Shown here: positions 51,154-60,333 of the stretch, one piece after another
How positions within the stretch are numbered: the stretch's first letter is position 1
How the letters are laid out: each line of letters opens with the position of its first letter
Source: Mesorhizobium sp. L-2-11
GTDB taxonomy: Bacteria > Pseudomonadota > Alphaproteobacteria > Rhizobiales > Rhizobiaceae
DNA: 64,000 nucleotides
Assembly (NCBI RefSeq): GCF_016756595.1
Contig: NZ_AP023257.1
Coordinates: 1,517,001 to 1,581,000, forward strand
Direction of reading: 5' to 3'
Program-made: the position numbers and the translations under genes
The notes under the pieces: model-generated
The model's database searches: none
What the model saw: the letters and a program-made list of their open reading frames with translations, nothing else
What the model was told of the DNA's origin: nothing

Positions 51154-53415
51154 ATGGCGAACCGCAGAGACAGCCGCATCGAACCGAGCTTCGAGGGACC
51201 GCCGCGGGCGAAATCCTCGGCCGGTTTTTCGGTGAGCGAGGAGGATCGCGTCGTGCCGAGCAACCGCAACACCTCTGCAAAGCGCCAATCGGCCAAGACG
51301 AAAGCGTCGCGTCGCGGGCGCGGCAAAAGCCGGCGCGGCCTGTTCGGCGTGCTCGGCCGGTTGGCCTACTGGTGCTTCGTGCTGGCCATCTGGGGCGGCA
51401 TCGCCGCCGCCGGCATCGTCGTCTATTACGGCGCGAAAATGCCGGCGGCCACCACCTGGGCCATCCCCGACCGCGCGCCCAACATCAGGATCGTCTCGGT
51501 CGACGGAAAACTGCTCGCCAATCGCGGCATGAGCGGCGGCGAAGCCGTCGGCCTGCATGAAATGTCGACCTATATTCCCGAGGCCGTCATCGCCATCGAA
51601 GATCGCCGCTTCTATTCGCATTTGGGCATCGACCCGATCGGTCTGTCGAGAGCCATGGTGGCCAACGTTGTCGGCGGGCGTTTTTCGCAGGGCGGCTCGA
51701 CGCTGACCCAGCAATTGGCGAAAAACCTGTTCCTGACGCCCGATCGCACGCTGGAACGCAAGGTGCAGGAAGTGCTTCTGGCGCTGTGGCTCGAGCACAA
51801 GCACAGCAAGGACCAGATCCTCGAAATGTATCTCAACCGGGTCTATTTCGGCTCCGGCGCCTATGGTGTCGAAGCGGCCTCGCGCCGCTATTTCGGCAAG
51901 AGCGCGCGCGACGTCACGCTGCCCGAAGCCGCACTCCTCGCCGGCCTGCTGAAAGCGCCGTCGCGACTGTCTCCGGCGCGTGACCCGAAGGCCGCCGAGC
52001 GGCGCTCGCAGCTCGTTCTCGCCGCCATGCGCGACGAAGGCAAGATCAGCGCCAAGGAACTGACCACGGCGATGAGCGCGCCGGCGTCGCGGGTAGCATC
52101 CTACTGGACGGGCTCGGAAAACTACGTCGCCGACGCCATCGTGGAAGAACTGCCCGAGCTGATCGGCGATGTGCGCGGCGACATCATCGTCGACACCACC
52201 GTCGACCTGACGCTGCAGAAGCTCGCCGAGCAATCGATCCGCCGGCTGATCGACGGCAGCGGCAAGAAGCTCAATGCCAGCCAGGGCGTTCTGGTGTCGA
52301 TCGACAATTCCGGCGCCGTACGCGCCATGGTCGGCGGCTATGATTACTCGACCAGCCAGTTCGACCGCGCCTCGGAGGCGCGCCGCCAGCCTGGCTCGGC
52401 CTTCAAGCCCTTTGTTTACATGGCGGCGCTGGAAGCCGGCCGCACACCCGACAGCGTACGCAATGACGCGCCGATCAAAATAGGCAAATGGACGCCAACC
52501 AATTACGGCGGCAAGTATTTCGGCAAGGTGACGCTGGCGACGGCGCTGGCGAAGTCGCTGAACTCGGTGGCCGCCCAGCTGACCATGGAAGTCGGGCCTG
52601 ACGCGGTCGTCGAGGCGGCGCATCGCATGGGTGTCGGGTCCGACCTCACGGCCAACACCTCGATCGCGCTCGGCACCTCTGAAGTGACGCCGCTGGAACT
52701 GACGTCGGCCTACGTCCCCTTCGCCAATGGCGGCTACCGGCCGGAGGTGCATTTCATCCGCCGCGTGACGACAGCCGGCGGCAAGGTGCTCTACGACAAC
52801 AATGGCGGCGGCGCCCCGCGCGTCATCAAGCCCGAGATCGTCGGCATGATGAATTCGATGATGACCGGCACCGTCGAAATCGGCACTGCCAGGAAGGCGG
52901 CTTTTGCCTGGCCGGCCGCCGGCAAGACCGGCACCAGCCAGAATTCGCGCGACGCCTGGTTCATCGGCTATACCGCCAATCTCACCACCGGGGTCTGGTT
53001 CGGCAATGACGATGGCGGTCCGATGAAGAAAGTCACCGGCGGCGCGCTGCCGGCACAGGCCTGGCACGAGTTCATGGTCGCCGCGCACGAAGGCGTGCCG
53101 GTGCGGCCGCTGCCTGGAACATGGCGGTCGACGCCTGCCGATACGATCGTGCAGGACGAATTACCACCCAACACCGCGCAACCGGCGCCGGTGCCGTCCG
53201 CTTCGGTCGGCCAATCCGCGCCGGCTGCCTCCACCAGGACGCCGGCGCCGGCTCGCGCCGCGCGTCCCGCCGAAACGGTCGACGCCGGCGGCTTCGGCAT
53301 GCCGGGCGGTGGCGGCAACACCGCATCGATCAGGCGTCCGGTGCCGCCTGGCGATGTCGGCGGCCCGGTCAAGAAGCGGCAGACCTCGATCCTCGACATC
53401 CTCACCGGCGGCTGA
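51154..53415 (+). CDS. Class A penicillin-binding protein 1A
   Basis: 753 residues from ATG 51154 (ATG 51121 would add 11). A basic cytoplasmic tail (about 1-65) and one transmembrane helix (about 70-92) precede the GT51 transglycosylase (catalytic Glu in IEDRRFYSHLGID, GGSTLTQQLAKNLFL) and the transpeptidase with SxxK (GSAFKPF), SxN (KSLNSVAAQ) and KTG (GKTGTSQN). A Pro/Ala-rich C-terminal extension of about 90 residues follows. It polymerises and cross-links peptidoglycan at the inner membrane. Confidence 0.92.
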   Translation: MANRRDSRIEPSFEGPPRAKSSAGFSVSEEDRVVPSNRNTSAKRQSAKTKASRRGRGKSRRGLFGVLGRLAYWCFVLAIWGGIAAAGIVVYYGAKMPAATTWAIPDRAPNIRIVSVDGKLLANRGMSGGEAVGLHEMSTYIPEAVIAIEDRRFYSHLGIDPIGLSRAMVANVVGGRFSQGGSTLTQQLAKNLFLTPDRTLERKVQEVLLALWLEHKHSKDQILEMYLNRVYFGSGAYGVEAASRRYFGKSARDVTLPEAALLAGLLKAPSRLSPARDPKAAERRSQLVLAAMRDEGKISAKELTTAMSAPASRVASYWTGSENYVADAIVEELPELIGDVRGDIIVDTTVDLTLQKLAEQSIRRLIDGSGKKLNASQGVLVSIDNSGAVRAMVGGYDYSTSQFDRASEARRQPGSAFKPFVYMAALEAGRTPDSVRNDAPIKIGKWTPTNYGGKYFGKVTLATALAKSLNSVAAQLTMEVGPDAVVEAAHRMGVGSDLTANTSIALGTSEVTPLELTSAYVPFANGGYRPEVHFIRRVTTAGGKVLYDNNGGGAPRVIKPEIVGMMNSMMTGTVEIGTARKAAFAWPAAGKTGTSQNSRDAWFIGYTANLTTGVWFGNDDGGPMKKVTGGALPAQAWHEFMVAAHEGVPVRPLPGTWRSTPADTIVQDELPPNTAQPAPVPSASVGQSAPAASTRTPAPARAARPAETVDAGGFGMPGGGGNTASIRRPVPPGDVGGPVKKRQTSILDILTGG

Positions 53416-53471
53416 CCCCTCGTCATCGCTGCCGTGTTCCGCTACATCTGCGGGTTAAAGAGAGATCGTGA

Positions 53472-54224
53472 ATGGCCGAGACCGATACCAGAAAGACCAT
53501 CGTGCTGACCGGCGCCAGCCGCGGCATCGGCCACGCCACGGTCAAGCGCTTTTCGCGCGAAGGCTGGCGCGTCATCACCTGCTCGCGCCAGGCCTTTGCC
53601 GACGACTGCCCGTGGCCGGCCGGTCCGGAGGACCATATCAAGGTCGATCTCGCCGACCAGGAGGATGTCGGCATCGCGATCTCGGAGATCCGCCATCGGC
53701 TGGAGGCGCATGGCGGCCAGCTCCATGCGCTGGTCAACAATGCCGGTATCTCGCCGAAGCTCAAGGACGGTAACAGCCGCATGAATTCGATCGACACGCC
53801 GATGCATGTCTGGCGCGACGTGTTCCAGGTCAATTTCTTCGCGCCGATCATGCTGGCGCGGGGATTGTTCAGGGAATTGGCGTCGGCCAAGGGCTCGATC
53901 GTCAACGTCACCTCGATCGCCGGCACCCGCGTGCATCCCTTCGCCGGCACCGCCTATGCGACGTCGAAGGCGGCGCTCGGCTCGCTGACGCGCGAAATGG
54001 CCCATGATTTCGGCCCGCACGGCATCCGCGTCAACGCCATCGCACCCGGCGAGATCGACACGGCGATCCTGTCACCGGGCACTGAAAAGATCGTCGAGAC
54101 GATTCCGCTGCGGCGGCTGGGCACCACGGCGGAAGTCGCCGACATCATTTTCTTCCTGTGCTCACAGCAGGCGTCCTATGTGACGGGTTCGGAAATCCAC
54201 ATCAATGGCGGCCAGCACGTGTGA
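53472..54224 (+). CDS. Short-chain dehydrogenase/reductase
   Basis: 250 residues. TGASRGIG cofactor motif, NNAGIS, catalytic Ser in VTSIAG and Tyr-Lys in YATSKAAL, and the classical SDR end (YVTGSEIHINGGQHV). An insertion around residues 95-112 (SPKLKDGNSRMNSIDTPMHV) is typical of a rhizobial subgroup. It follows the PBP gene by 56 bases and may be co-transcribed; the substrate is unknown. Confidence 0.88.
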   Translation: MAETDTRKTIVLTGASRGIGHATVKRFSREGWRVITCSRQAFADDCPWPAGPEDHIKVDLADQEDVGIAISEIRHRLEAHGGQLHALVNNAGISPKLKDGNSRMNSIDTPMHVWRDVFQVNFFAPIMLARGLFRELASAKGSIVNVTSIAGTRVHPFAGTAYATSKAALGSLTREMAHDFGPHGIRVNAIAPGEIDTAILSPGTEKIVETIPLRRLGTTAEVADIIFFLCSQQASYVTGSEIHINGGQHV

Positions 54225-54239
54225 GCTTTTGATCGATCG

Positions 54240-54385
54240 TTGACGCTGCCCCTCATTCCCCTGCCGGGACTTTCTCCCCGTGAACGACGGGAGAAGGGCT
54301 TGACCGCAACGCTGCGACTCCTCTCCCCGTTCTTCATCCCGTTCTTCATGGGGAGAGGGAGAGGGTAAGGGTGAGGGGCGGCGCA
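54240..54385. repeat. Diverged copy of the dispersed palindromic element
   Basis: GACGCTGCCCCTCATTCCCC and TGCCGGGACTTTCTCCCCG resemble the left end of the 42677 element, and the right end has GGGGAGAGGGAGAGGGTAAG followed by GGTGAGGGGCGGCGC. It fills most of the spacer between the SDR and the host-attachment protein genes. Confidence 0.65.
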
Positions 54386-54397
54386 GGCTTGGGCTGA

Positions 54398-54874
54398 TCA
54401 GGCGCGCTCCAGCAGGTTTTCGATGTCGTCGATGGTGTGGTTGGTCAGCGTCTTGGGAATTTCCACTGTGATTTTCTCGGCAACTTCCTTGTGCAGTTTT
54501 CGACGCATGTCACCCAGTACCTGCGGCGGCGCGATCAGCACCATCTCCTTGAAGGCGCCGCGATGCGCGAGCTTGTACAGACGCTCGGCAACTTCGTCGG
54601 CGAAACGCTCCTTGCCGAGGCGATGCCAGTCAGTGTCCTCGACTGCGCTGCGGTGGACGGACGGGCCGTCGCTGTAGCGACCGGGGCGGTCCGAACCTTG
54701 CTCTCGCGTCGCCGGATTTTCCTGTTCCATCTCCTGCACAACCTGAAGGTCGGGATATTGGGTGCCACCGCGGTTCTCGAGGAACAGCGCCTTCTCGCCG
54801 TCGGCGACCACGACCCACAGTCCGCGTTTCAACTTGAGGTTGTTCACCGGAGCGCTCCTTTTTCTGTTTTTCAT
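54398..54874 (-). CDS. Host attachment protein (baeRF/AtsE-like)
   Basis: 158 residues of the family described as required for attachment to host cells (eRF1-like fold). Characteristic segments are WVVVADGEKALFLENRGG and EMVLIAPPQVLGDMRRKLH. ATG 54874 is used; the GTG at 54844 (VNNLKLKRGLW) is possible. Convergent with the SDR gene. In Agrobacterium such proteins influence plant attachment, but the biochemical role is not settled. Confidence 0.82.
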   Translation of the reverse strand: MKNRKRSAPVNNLKLKRGLWVVVADGEKALFLENRGGTQYPDLQVVQEMEQENPATREQGSDRPGRYSDGPSVHRSAVEDTDWHRLGKERFADEVAERLYKLAHRGAFKEMVLIAPPQVLGDMRRKLHKEVAEKITVEIPKTLTNHTIDDIENLLERA

Positions 54875-55034
54875 GGTGTTCTAGGCCCGTCTCTGGAGCC
54901 ATTGCCGCAGCTCGACAGCCAGGCTCGGATTCGCAGGGCAAACGCGCGCCGAGGCAGGAATGTTCCGGTGACGACAAGACCGGCGAGCAAGCCAACCAAC
55001 GGGGATAACGGTGTTCAGCGCATCTCGGCTTTAA

Positions 55035-55077
55035 TCTACAAGATTGGTAGAATTTAGAAAAAAGTGTTTTGTAATAT
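55035..55077 (+). promoter_or_regulatory. Candidate promoter/operator of the cys operon
   Basis: An AT-rich island holds the inverted repeat TCTAC/GTAGA (55035-55039 and 55047-55051) and TAATAT at 55072, which could be a -10 box. About 200 bases of leader follow before cysG, including a GCATCGC/GCGATGC hairpin. No known riboswitch was recognised in 54875-55282. Confidence 0.35.
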
Positions 55078-55282
55078 AGTTCGCTTGTCGCTAGAACGGC
55101 GGCAGATCAGGCTCGCAACAGCGGCTTGGATCCGCTCCACTCGTGGGTGTAGAATTTTTTTCTCCTGCCTCTGGTGCTTGCGGAAAAGCGATTGCATCGC
55201 ACGAAGCGATGCGCGAGTGCGTTCCTTCTGCTTTTTCGCGCTCGCGCGTAAAACCGACAGCGTATTCAGGATTCCACTCGCC

Positions 55283-56734
55283 ATGCCGCAGGCCCCTGCC
55301 AAGCTCAACGCCTTTCCCGTCTTCATGCGGGTCGAGGGCGAAGCCGTGGCCGTCGTCGGCGGCGGCGAGGAGGCTCTGGCCAAGGCGCGGCTGATCGGCC
55401 AGTCGAGCGCCGTCTTGCGTATCATAACCGATGCCCCGGACCACGAGTTGCTGGCCTTCATCGCCGCGAACGGCGCCGTCCACATCGCTGCCGCCTATGA
55501 GGCCGCGCATCTCGAAGGCGCGGTGATGGTGTTTGCTGCCAGCGGCAACGAGGCGCTCGACCGCCGCGTTGCCGAGGATGCGCGCCGGCTGGGCATTCCG
55601 GTCAATGCCGTCGATCGGCCGGAGCTATGCGATTTCTTCACCCCGGCGCTGGTCAACCGCGCGCCGGTCGCCATTGCCATCGGCACGGAAGGGGCCGGAC
55701 CGGTGCTTGCCCAGATGCTGCGCAGCCGCATCGACCGCATGCTGTCGCCGTCGCTCGGGCCGCTTGCTTCGCTTGCTGCCTCGTTGCGCGGCACCGCTGA
55801 AAGATTGTTGCCGAAAGGCAATGCCCGCCGCCGCTTCTGGGGCGAGTTTTTCGGCGGGGCGCCGGCCCGCGCCATGGCGGCTGGCCAGGTTTCGCAGGCG
55901 CATGATGCCGCCGTCGACCTGTTGCTTTCGAACGCGCCGGCATCTGGTCATATCGCCCTGGTTGGCGCGGGTCCAGGCGCCGAAGACCTGCTGACGCTGC
56001 GCGCCCACCGCCTGCTGATGGAAGCCGATGTCATCGTCCATGATGCGCTGGTGCCGGAGGCGATCGTCGCCATGGGCCGTCGCGACGCCGAGCGTCTGCC
56101 GGTGGGCAAACGCAAGGGCTGCCACACCAAGAGCCAGGCCGAAATCAACGCGCTGCTGATCGAACTCGGCCGCGATGGCAAGCGCGTTGTGCGGCTGAAA
56201 TCCGGTGATCCGCTGGTGTTCGGGCGGGCGGGCGAGGAAATGGCAGCGCTGCGCGATGCCGGCATCGCCTATGAGGTGGTTCCGGGCGTCACCGCGGCCT
56301 TCGCCGCCGCCGCCGATTTCGAGCTGCCGCTGACGCTGCGCGGCGTGTCGTCGTCGATGGTGTTCACCACCGGCCACGACCTCAAGGGAAATTCGCTGCC
56401 CGACTGGGCCAAGCTCGCCATTTCCGGCGCCACGGTCGCCGTCTATATGGGCCGCTCGGTCGCGGCCGAGGTTGCCGGCCGGCTGATCGAGGCGGGCCTG
56501 TCGCCGGATACGGCGGTCGCCGTGGTCGAGAATGCCAGCCTTGCCAACCGACGCCGTTTCCACGGCACGCTCGCCGACCTGCCATCGCTAGAGGGCCGCG
56601 CCGACCTTACCGGCCCGGTCATGACGGTCATCGGTGATGCGGTCGCCGGCGCCAACTTTGAACGTTCCGAGCCGCTCGCGGCACACAGGCATGAAGGCGC
56701 GGACCAAACAGCCGCCGAAGGAGCTGAACGATGA
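55283..56734 (+). CDS. cysG: Siroheme synthase
   Basis: 483 residues, the trifunctional CysG layout. The N-terminal precorrin-2 dehydrogenase/ferrochelatase domain has VVGGGEEALAKA near residue 25, followed by the Sirohm_synt central part. The C-terminal uroporphyrinogen III methyltransferase has GAGPGAEDLLTLRA near residue 231, IVHDALVP and KSGDPLVFGRAGEE. It makes the siroheme cofactor needed by the sulfite reductase encoded downstream. ATG 55283 starts the family N-terminus. Its end overlaps the DUF2849 gene by 4 bases. Confidence 0.93.
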   Translation: MPQAPAKLNAFPVFMRVEGEAVAVVGGGEEALAKARLIGQSSAVLRIITDAPDHELLAFIAANGAVHIAAAYEAAHLEGAVMVFAASGNEALDRRVAEDARRLGIPVNAVDRPELCDFFTPALVNRAPVAIAIGTEGAGPVLAQMLRSRIDRMLSPSLGPLASLAASLRGTAERLLPKGNARRRFWGEFFGGAPARAMAAGQVSQAHDAAVDLLLSNAPASGHIALVGAGPGAEDLLTLRAHRLLMEADVIVHDALVPEAIVAMGRRDAERLPVGKRKGCHTKSQAEINALLIELGRDGKRVVRLKSGDPLVFGRAGEEMAALRDAGIAYEVVPGVTAAFAAAADFELPLTLRGVSSSMVFTTGHDLKGNSLPDWAKLAISGATVAVYMGRSVAAEVAGRLIEAGLSPDTAVAVVENASLANRRRFHGTLADLPSLEGRADLTGPVMTVIGDAVAGANFERSEPLAAHRHEGADQTAAEGAER

Positions 56735-57036
56735 AAGTTCTGACCGCAAACCGCCTGACCGACGGCGAAGCCGTCTGGTACGCCAATGGCGGCTGGGCCG
56801 AGACCATCGACCATGCCGACGTCGCCCATGACAAGGCAGCTGAAGACCGGCTGGAGGCGATCGGCGCCACGGCCTCTGCCAACAATGAAGTGGTCGACGT
56901 CAATTTGATCGACGTGACCGTCGCCAATGGCGTGGTCGAGCCGGTCCGGCTGCGCGAAAAGATCCGCGCCGCCGGCCCGACCAACCGCAACGATCTGGGC
57001 AAGCAGGCCCGCCCACAAGCCGCCCGGGCGGCGTAA
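56731..57036 (+). CDS. DUF2849 protein of the cys operon
   Basis: 101 residues. Starts inside the cysG stop (ATGA overlap) and ends 48 bases before cysI. The DUF2849 core is MKVLTANRLTDGEAVWYANG and a second half with VVEPVRLREKIRAAGPTN. It occurs in rhizobial sulfite-reductase operons; a helper role in sulfite reduction is inferred from position only. Confidence 0.85.
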   Translation: MKVLTANRLTDGEAVWYANGGWAETIDHADVAHDKAAEDRLEAIGATASANNEVVDVNLIDVTVANGVVEPVRLREKIRAAGPTNRNDLGKQARPQAARAA

Positions 57037-57083
57037 ACGACCGCATTGAAGATAACGGGCGGACGCGCCCGGAAAGACCAGAC

Positions 57084-58754
57084 ATGTACCGTTACGATGA
57101 GTTCGATCACGATTTCGTCCAGGCCCGCGTCGCCGAGTTCAGCGATCAGGTCGCGCGGCGGCTTGCCGGCGAGATCACCGAGGATCAATTCCGGCCGCTG
57201 CGGCTGATGAACGGCGTCTACCTGCAGTTGCACGCCTACATGCTGCGCATCGCGGTGCCTTACGGCACGCTGAACAGCAAGCAGTTGCGCATGCTCGGCC
57301 ACATCGCCCGCAAATACGACAAGGGCTACGGCCATTTCACGACGCGCCAGAACATCCAGTTCAACTGGCCGGCGCTGTCGGACATTCCGGCGATCCTGGC
57401 CGATCTGGCGAGCGTCGAGATGCACGCCATCCAGACCAGCGGCAATTGCATCCGCAACGTCACCGCCGATCACTTTGCCGGTGCCGCCGCCGACGAGGTG
57501 GCCGATCCGCGTCCCTATGCGGAAATCCTGCGTCAATGGTCGTCGGTGCATCCGGAATTTTCGTTCCTGCCGAGAAAATTCAAGATCGCGGTGACCGGCG
57601 CCGAGCGCGACCGCGCCGCCATCCAGACGCATGACATCGGCCTGCATTTGAAGAAGAACGCTGCCGGCGAACTCGGTTTCGCCGTCTATGTCGGTGGCGG
57701 CCAGGGCCGTACGCCGATGATCGCCAAGAAGATCCGCGATTTCCTGCCCGAGGCCGACCTTCTGTCCTATTGCACGGCGATCCTGCGCGTTTACAACCTC
57801 TACGGCCGTCGCGACAACAAATACAAGGCGCGCATCAAGATCCTTGTCCACGAGACCGGCGTCGAGGAGATCACCCGCCAGGTCGAGGCCGAATGGCAGG
57901 AGCTGAAGGATGCGGATCTAAAACTGCCGGAAGCCGACATCCGCGCCATCGATGCCTATTTCGCGCCGCCGGCGCTGGTCGAACGGCCGGAAGGCGACGA
58001 GGCGGTCAAGCTCGCCCGCCTCGATTCGAAGAGCTTTTCGCAATGGCTCGACCAGAACGTGGTGACCCACCGCCACCCCGATTATGCCGCCGTGACCATC
58101 TCGCTCAAGGGCATTGGCGAAGCGCCGGGCGACGCCTCCGACAGCCAGATGGAAGCGGTCGCCGACCTTGCCGAAAAATATGCCTTTGATGAGCTACGCG
58201 TCAGCCATGAGCAGAACCTGATCCTGCCGCATGTCGCGCGCGCCGACCTCAAGGCGGTCTATGACGCGCTGGTCGATATCGGACTGGCGACCGCCAATTC
58301 CAACCTGATATCAGACATCATCTCGTGCCCGGGCCTCGACTATTGCGCGCTGGCTACGGCGCGCTCGATTCCGGTGGCGCAGGAAATCTCGCTTCGTTTC
58401 GCTTCGCTAGAGCGGCAGCGCGAGATCGGCGAATTGAAGCTGAAGATTTCCGGCTGCATCAATGCCTGCGGCCATCACCATGTCGGCCATATCGGCATCC
58501 TCGGCGTCGAGAAGAAGGGCGCCGAACTCTATCAGGTGACGCTCGGCGGCTCGGCCGACGAGAACACCTCGGTCGGCGAGATCATCGGCCGCGGCTTCAG
58601 CTCGGCAGAGATCACCGACGCCATCGAGCAGATCGTCGAGACCTATCTCGGCCTCCGGCTCGACCGAAACGAAAAATTCATCGACGCCTACCGCCGTGTC
58701 GGTCCCGCGCCGTTCAAGGAGGCGCTCTATGCTGGCGAAGCCAAGGCCGCTTGA
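57084..58754 (+). CDS. cysI: Sulfite (nitrite/sulfite) reductase, hemoprotein subunit
   Basis: 556 residues. Two ferredoxin-like half domains and siroheme/4Fe-4S ligands: CPGLDYCALA and SGCINACGHHH give the C-x5-C ... C-x3-C pattern. Substrate arginine/lysine segments are TTRQNIQFNW and RVSHEQNLILPH (second half). In this context, between cysG and an APS reductase, the role is sulfite to sulfide in cysteine biosynthesis. ATG 57084 has GGAAAGACCAGAC upstream. Confidence 0.9.
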   Translation: MYRYDEFDHDFVQARVAEFSDQVARRLAGEITEDQFRPLRLMNGVYLQLHAYMLRIAVPYGTLNSKQLRMLGHIARKYDKGYGHFTTRQNIQFNWPALSDIPAILADLASVEMHAIQTSGNCIRNVTADHFAGAAADEVADPRPYAEILRQWSSVHPEFSFLPRKFKIAVTGAERDRAAIQTHDIGLHLKKNAAGELGFAVYVGGGQGRTPMIAKKIRDFLPEADLLSYCTAILRVYNLYGRRDNKYKARIKILVHETGVEEITRQVEAEWQELKDADLKLPEADIRAIDAYFAPPALVERPEGDEAVKLARLDSKSFSQWLDQNVVTHRHPDYAAVTISLKGIGEAPGDASDSQMEAVADLAEKYAFDELRVSHEQNLILPHVARADLKAVYDALVDIGLATANSNLISDIISCPGLDYCALATARSIPVAQEISLRFASLERQREIGELKLKISGCINACGHHHVGHIGILGVEKKGAELYQVTLGGSADENTSVGEIIGRGFSSAEITDAIEQIVETYLGLRLDRNEKFIDAYRRVGPAPFKEALYAGEAKAA

Positions 58755-59493
58755 TCGTATCGTCGACGCCGAGGCCGGCATCGCCGCCGAAGCGGCGGGG
58801 CTCGATGCGCTCTATGGTCATCTGAAGCCGCTGGAGATCATCGAGCGGTCGGCCCGGGAATTCTTTCACGGTGAAATCGCCGCGGTTTCGTCGTTCGGGG
58901 CGGATTCGGCAGTGCTGCTGCACATGATCGCCAAGATCGACCGGACGCTGCCGGTCATCTTCCTCGACACCGGCAAGCACTTCGAGGAGACGCTCGGCTA
59001 TCGCGACGCGCTGGTTGCCGATTTCGGGCTGACCGACATAAGGGTGATCACCCCCGAAGAAGCGGCGCTCGAACGGATCGATCCGACCGGCAATCTGAAC
59101 GAGACCGACACCGACGCCTGCTGCGGTGTTCGCAAGGTTGAGCCATTGGCGCGCGGCGTCGAGCCGTTCCGCGCCTGGTTCACCGGCCGCAAGCGTTTCC
59201 AGGCGACGACGCGGGCATCCCTGCCGGTGTTCGAGGCGGTCGGCTCGCGCATTCGCATCAACCCGCTGGCGCATTGGACGACCGCCGACCAGGCCAACTA
59301 TATGCGCGCGCATGCGCTGCGTGAGAATCCGCTGGTCGCCTATGGCTATCTGTCGATAGGTTGCTTCCCATGCACGCAGCCGGTGCAACCGGGCGAGGAC
59401 GCGCGCAGCGGCCGCTGGGCAGGGCACGCCAAGACCGAGTGCGGCATCCATTTGTCGGGGCTGGAGAAGTCGCTGACCGACGCATCGCTTTAG
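58729..59493 (+). CDS. cysH: APS reductase (thioredoxin-dependent, 4Fe-4S type)
   Basis: 254 residues. The Cys131-Cys132 and Cys212-Cys215 pairs are the iron-sulfur ligands that mark adenylylsulfate (APS) rather than PAPS reductases. The active-site Cys238 lies in ECGIH, and the adenylate-binding segment SSFGADSAVLLHMI is present. It reduces APS to sulfite, which cysI then reduces. ATG 58729 has a good AAGGAGG site inside the cysI end, with a 26-base overlap. Confidence 0.92.
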   Translation: MLAKPRPLDRIVDAEAGIAAEAAGLDALYGHLKPLEIIERSAREFFHGEIAAVSSFGADSAVLLHMIAKIDRTLPVIFLDTGKHFEETLGYRDALVADFGLTDIRVITPEEAALERIDPTGNLNETDTDACCGVRKVEPLARGVEPFRAWFTGRKRFQATTRASLPVFEAVGSRIRINPLAHWTTADQANYMRAHALRENPLVAYGYLSIGCFPCTQPVQPGEDARSGRWAGHAKTECGIHLSGLEKSLTDASL

Positions 59494-59524
59494 GGTATGT
59501 CGATATTCAGGTGAGGCCGGCCTG

Positions 59525-59604
59525 CGAATGGCGGCTTCCTGCGCTTCCGGTGCTCACGTACCCCAAGTACGCTCCGCTCCGGTTCTCGGAAGCCACCATT
59601 CTCG
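59525..59604. repeat. 80-base imperfect palindrome after cysH
   Basis: The left arm CGAATGGCGGCTTCCTGCGC and the right arm ending GGAAGCCACCATTCTCG are reverse complements with mismatches around a GTAC centre. The hairpin could terminate or stabilise the cysG-cysH transcript before the DUF934 gene. Confidence 0.6.
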
Positions 59605-59665
59605 AATCTCAACACACATTAGAGCGTTTTGAACTTTAGAATTTTGTGGACTTGGGAATTTCTCG

Positions 59666-60199
59666 ATGAGTGAATCGATAGCGGAAAACGCCCGCCTCTG
59701 GACCCCGAATGGCTTTCTCGAAGACGAGTGGGTTCATGCCGAGAGTGCCGACGCACTGTCCGGCAATGGCCGCTTCATCCTGCCGCTGCAGGCGTTTCTC
59801 GACCTCGATCCGGCGGTGCGCCGGTCGGCGAAGGAGCGCCTCGGCGTGCTGCTTCAGCCCGGCGACCAGCTCGAAAAGATCGCGGACCTGCTCGACCAGA
59901 TATCGCTGGTGGCGCTGGCCTTCCCGGCTTTCAGTGACGGCCGCTCCTTCTCCAAGGGCGAACTGCTGCGCAGCCGCTACCGTTTCGAGGGCGCGGTCCG
60001 CGCCACCGGACAGGTTCTGGTCGACCAGCTTCCGCATATGCTGCGCCTCGGCTTCGACGAGTTCGAAGTATCAAATCCAGTGTTGCTGAAACGGCTCGAG
60101 GAAGGCCGCACCGGCGGTCTGCCGCTCTCCTACCAGCCGACTGTGAAGCCGGAGGCCAAAGGCCCCAAATATTCGTGGCGGCGGGTGCGCACCGGCTGA
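59666..60199 (+). CDS. DUF934-family protein linked to sulfite reduction
   Basis: 177 residues. The family core RFILPLQAFLDLDPAV and PAFSDGRSFSKGELLRSRY is clear; DUF934 proteins are almost always encoded next to sulfite/nitrite reductase genes and annotated as oxidoreductases, without a proven reaction. A C-terminal basic tail ends the protein. It follows cysH by 172 bases across a large palindrome, so its expression may be separated from the operon. Confidence 0.85.
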   Translation: MSESIAENARLWTPNGFLEDEWVHAESADALSGNGRFILPLQAFLDLDPAVRRSAKERLGVLLQPGDQLEKIADLLDQISLVALAFPAFSDGRSFSKGELLRSRYRFEGAVRATGQVLVDQLPHMLRLGFDEFEVSNPVLLKRLEEGRTGGLPLSYQPTVKPEAKGPKYSWRRVRTG

Positions 60200-60333
60200 T
60201 CTTCCCGACGGAGCAGGTCACATCTGGTCGGACCACATTGCAGATTCAGTCTTCTATGTTCGGCGTCCGCGCCTTAGGATAGGCTTGTTATTTCGCGATC
60301 CGAAATAAATATCGCCACCAAGGAGGAACCGGA

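Noticed and set aside
54875..55282. Riboswitch in the cysG leader
   Set aside because: The leader has hairpins but no recognisable SAM-I, SAM-II or cobalamin core motifs.
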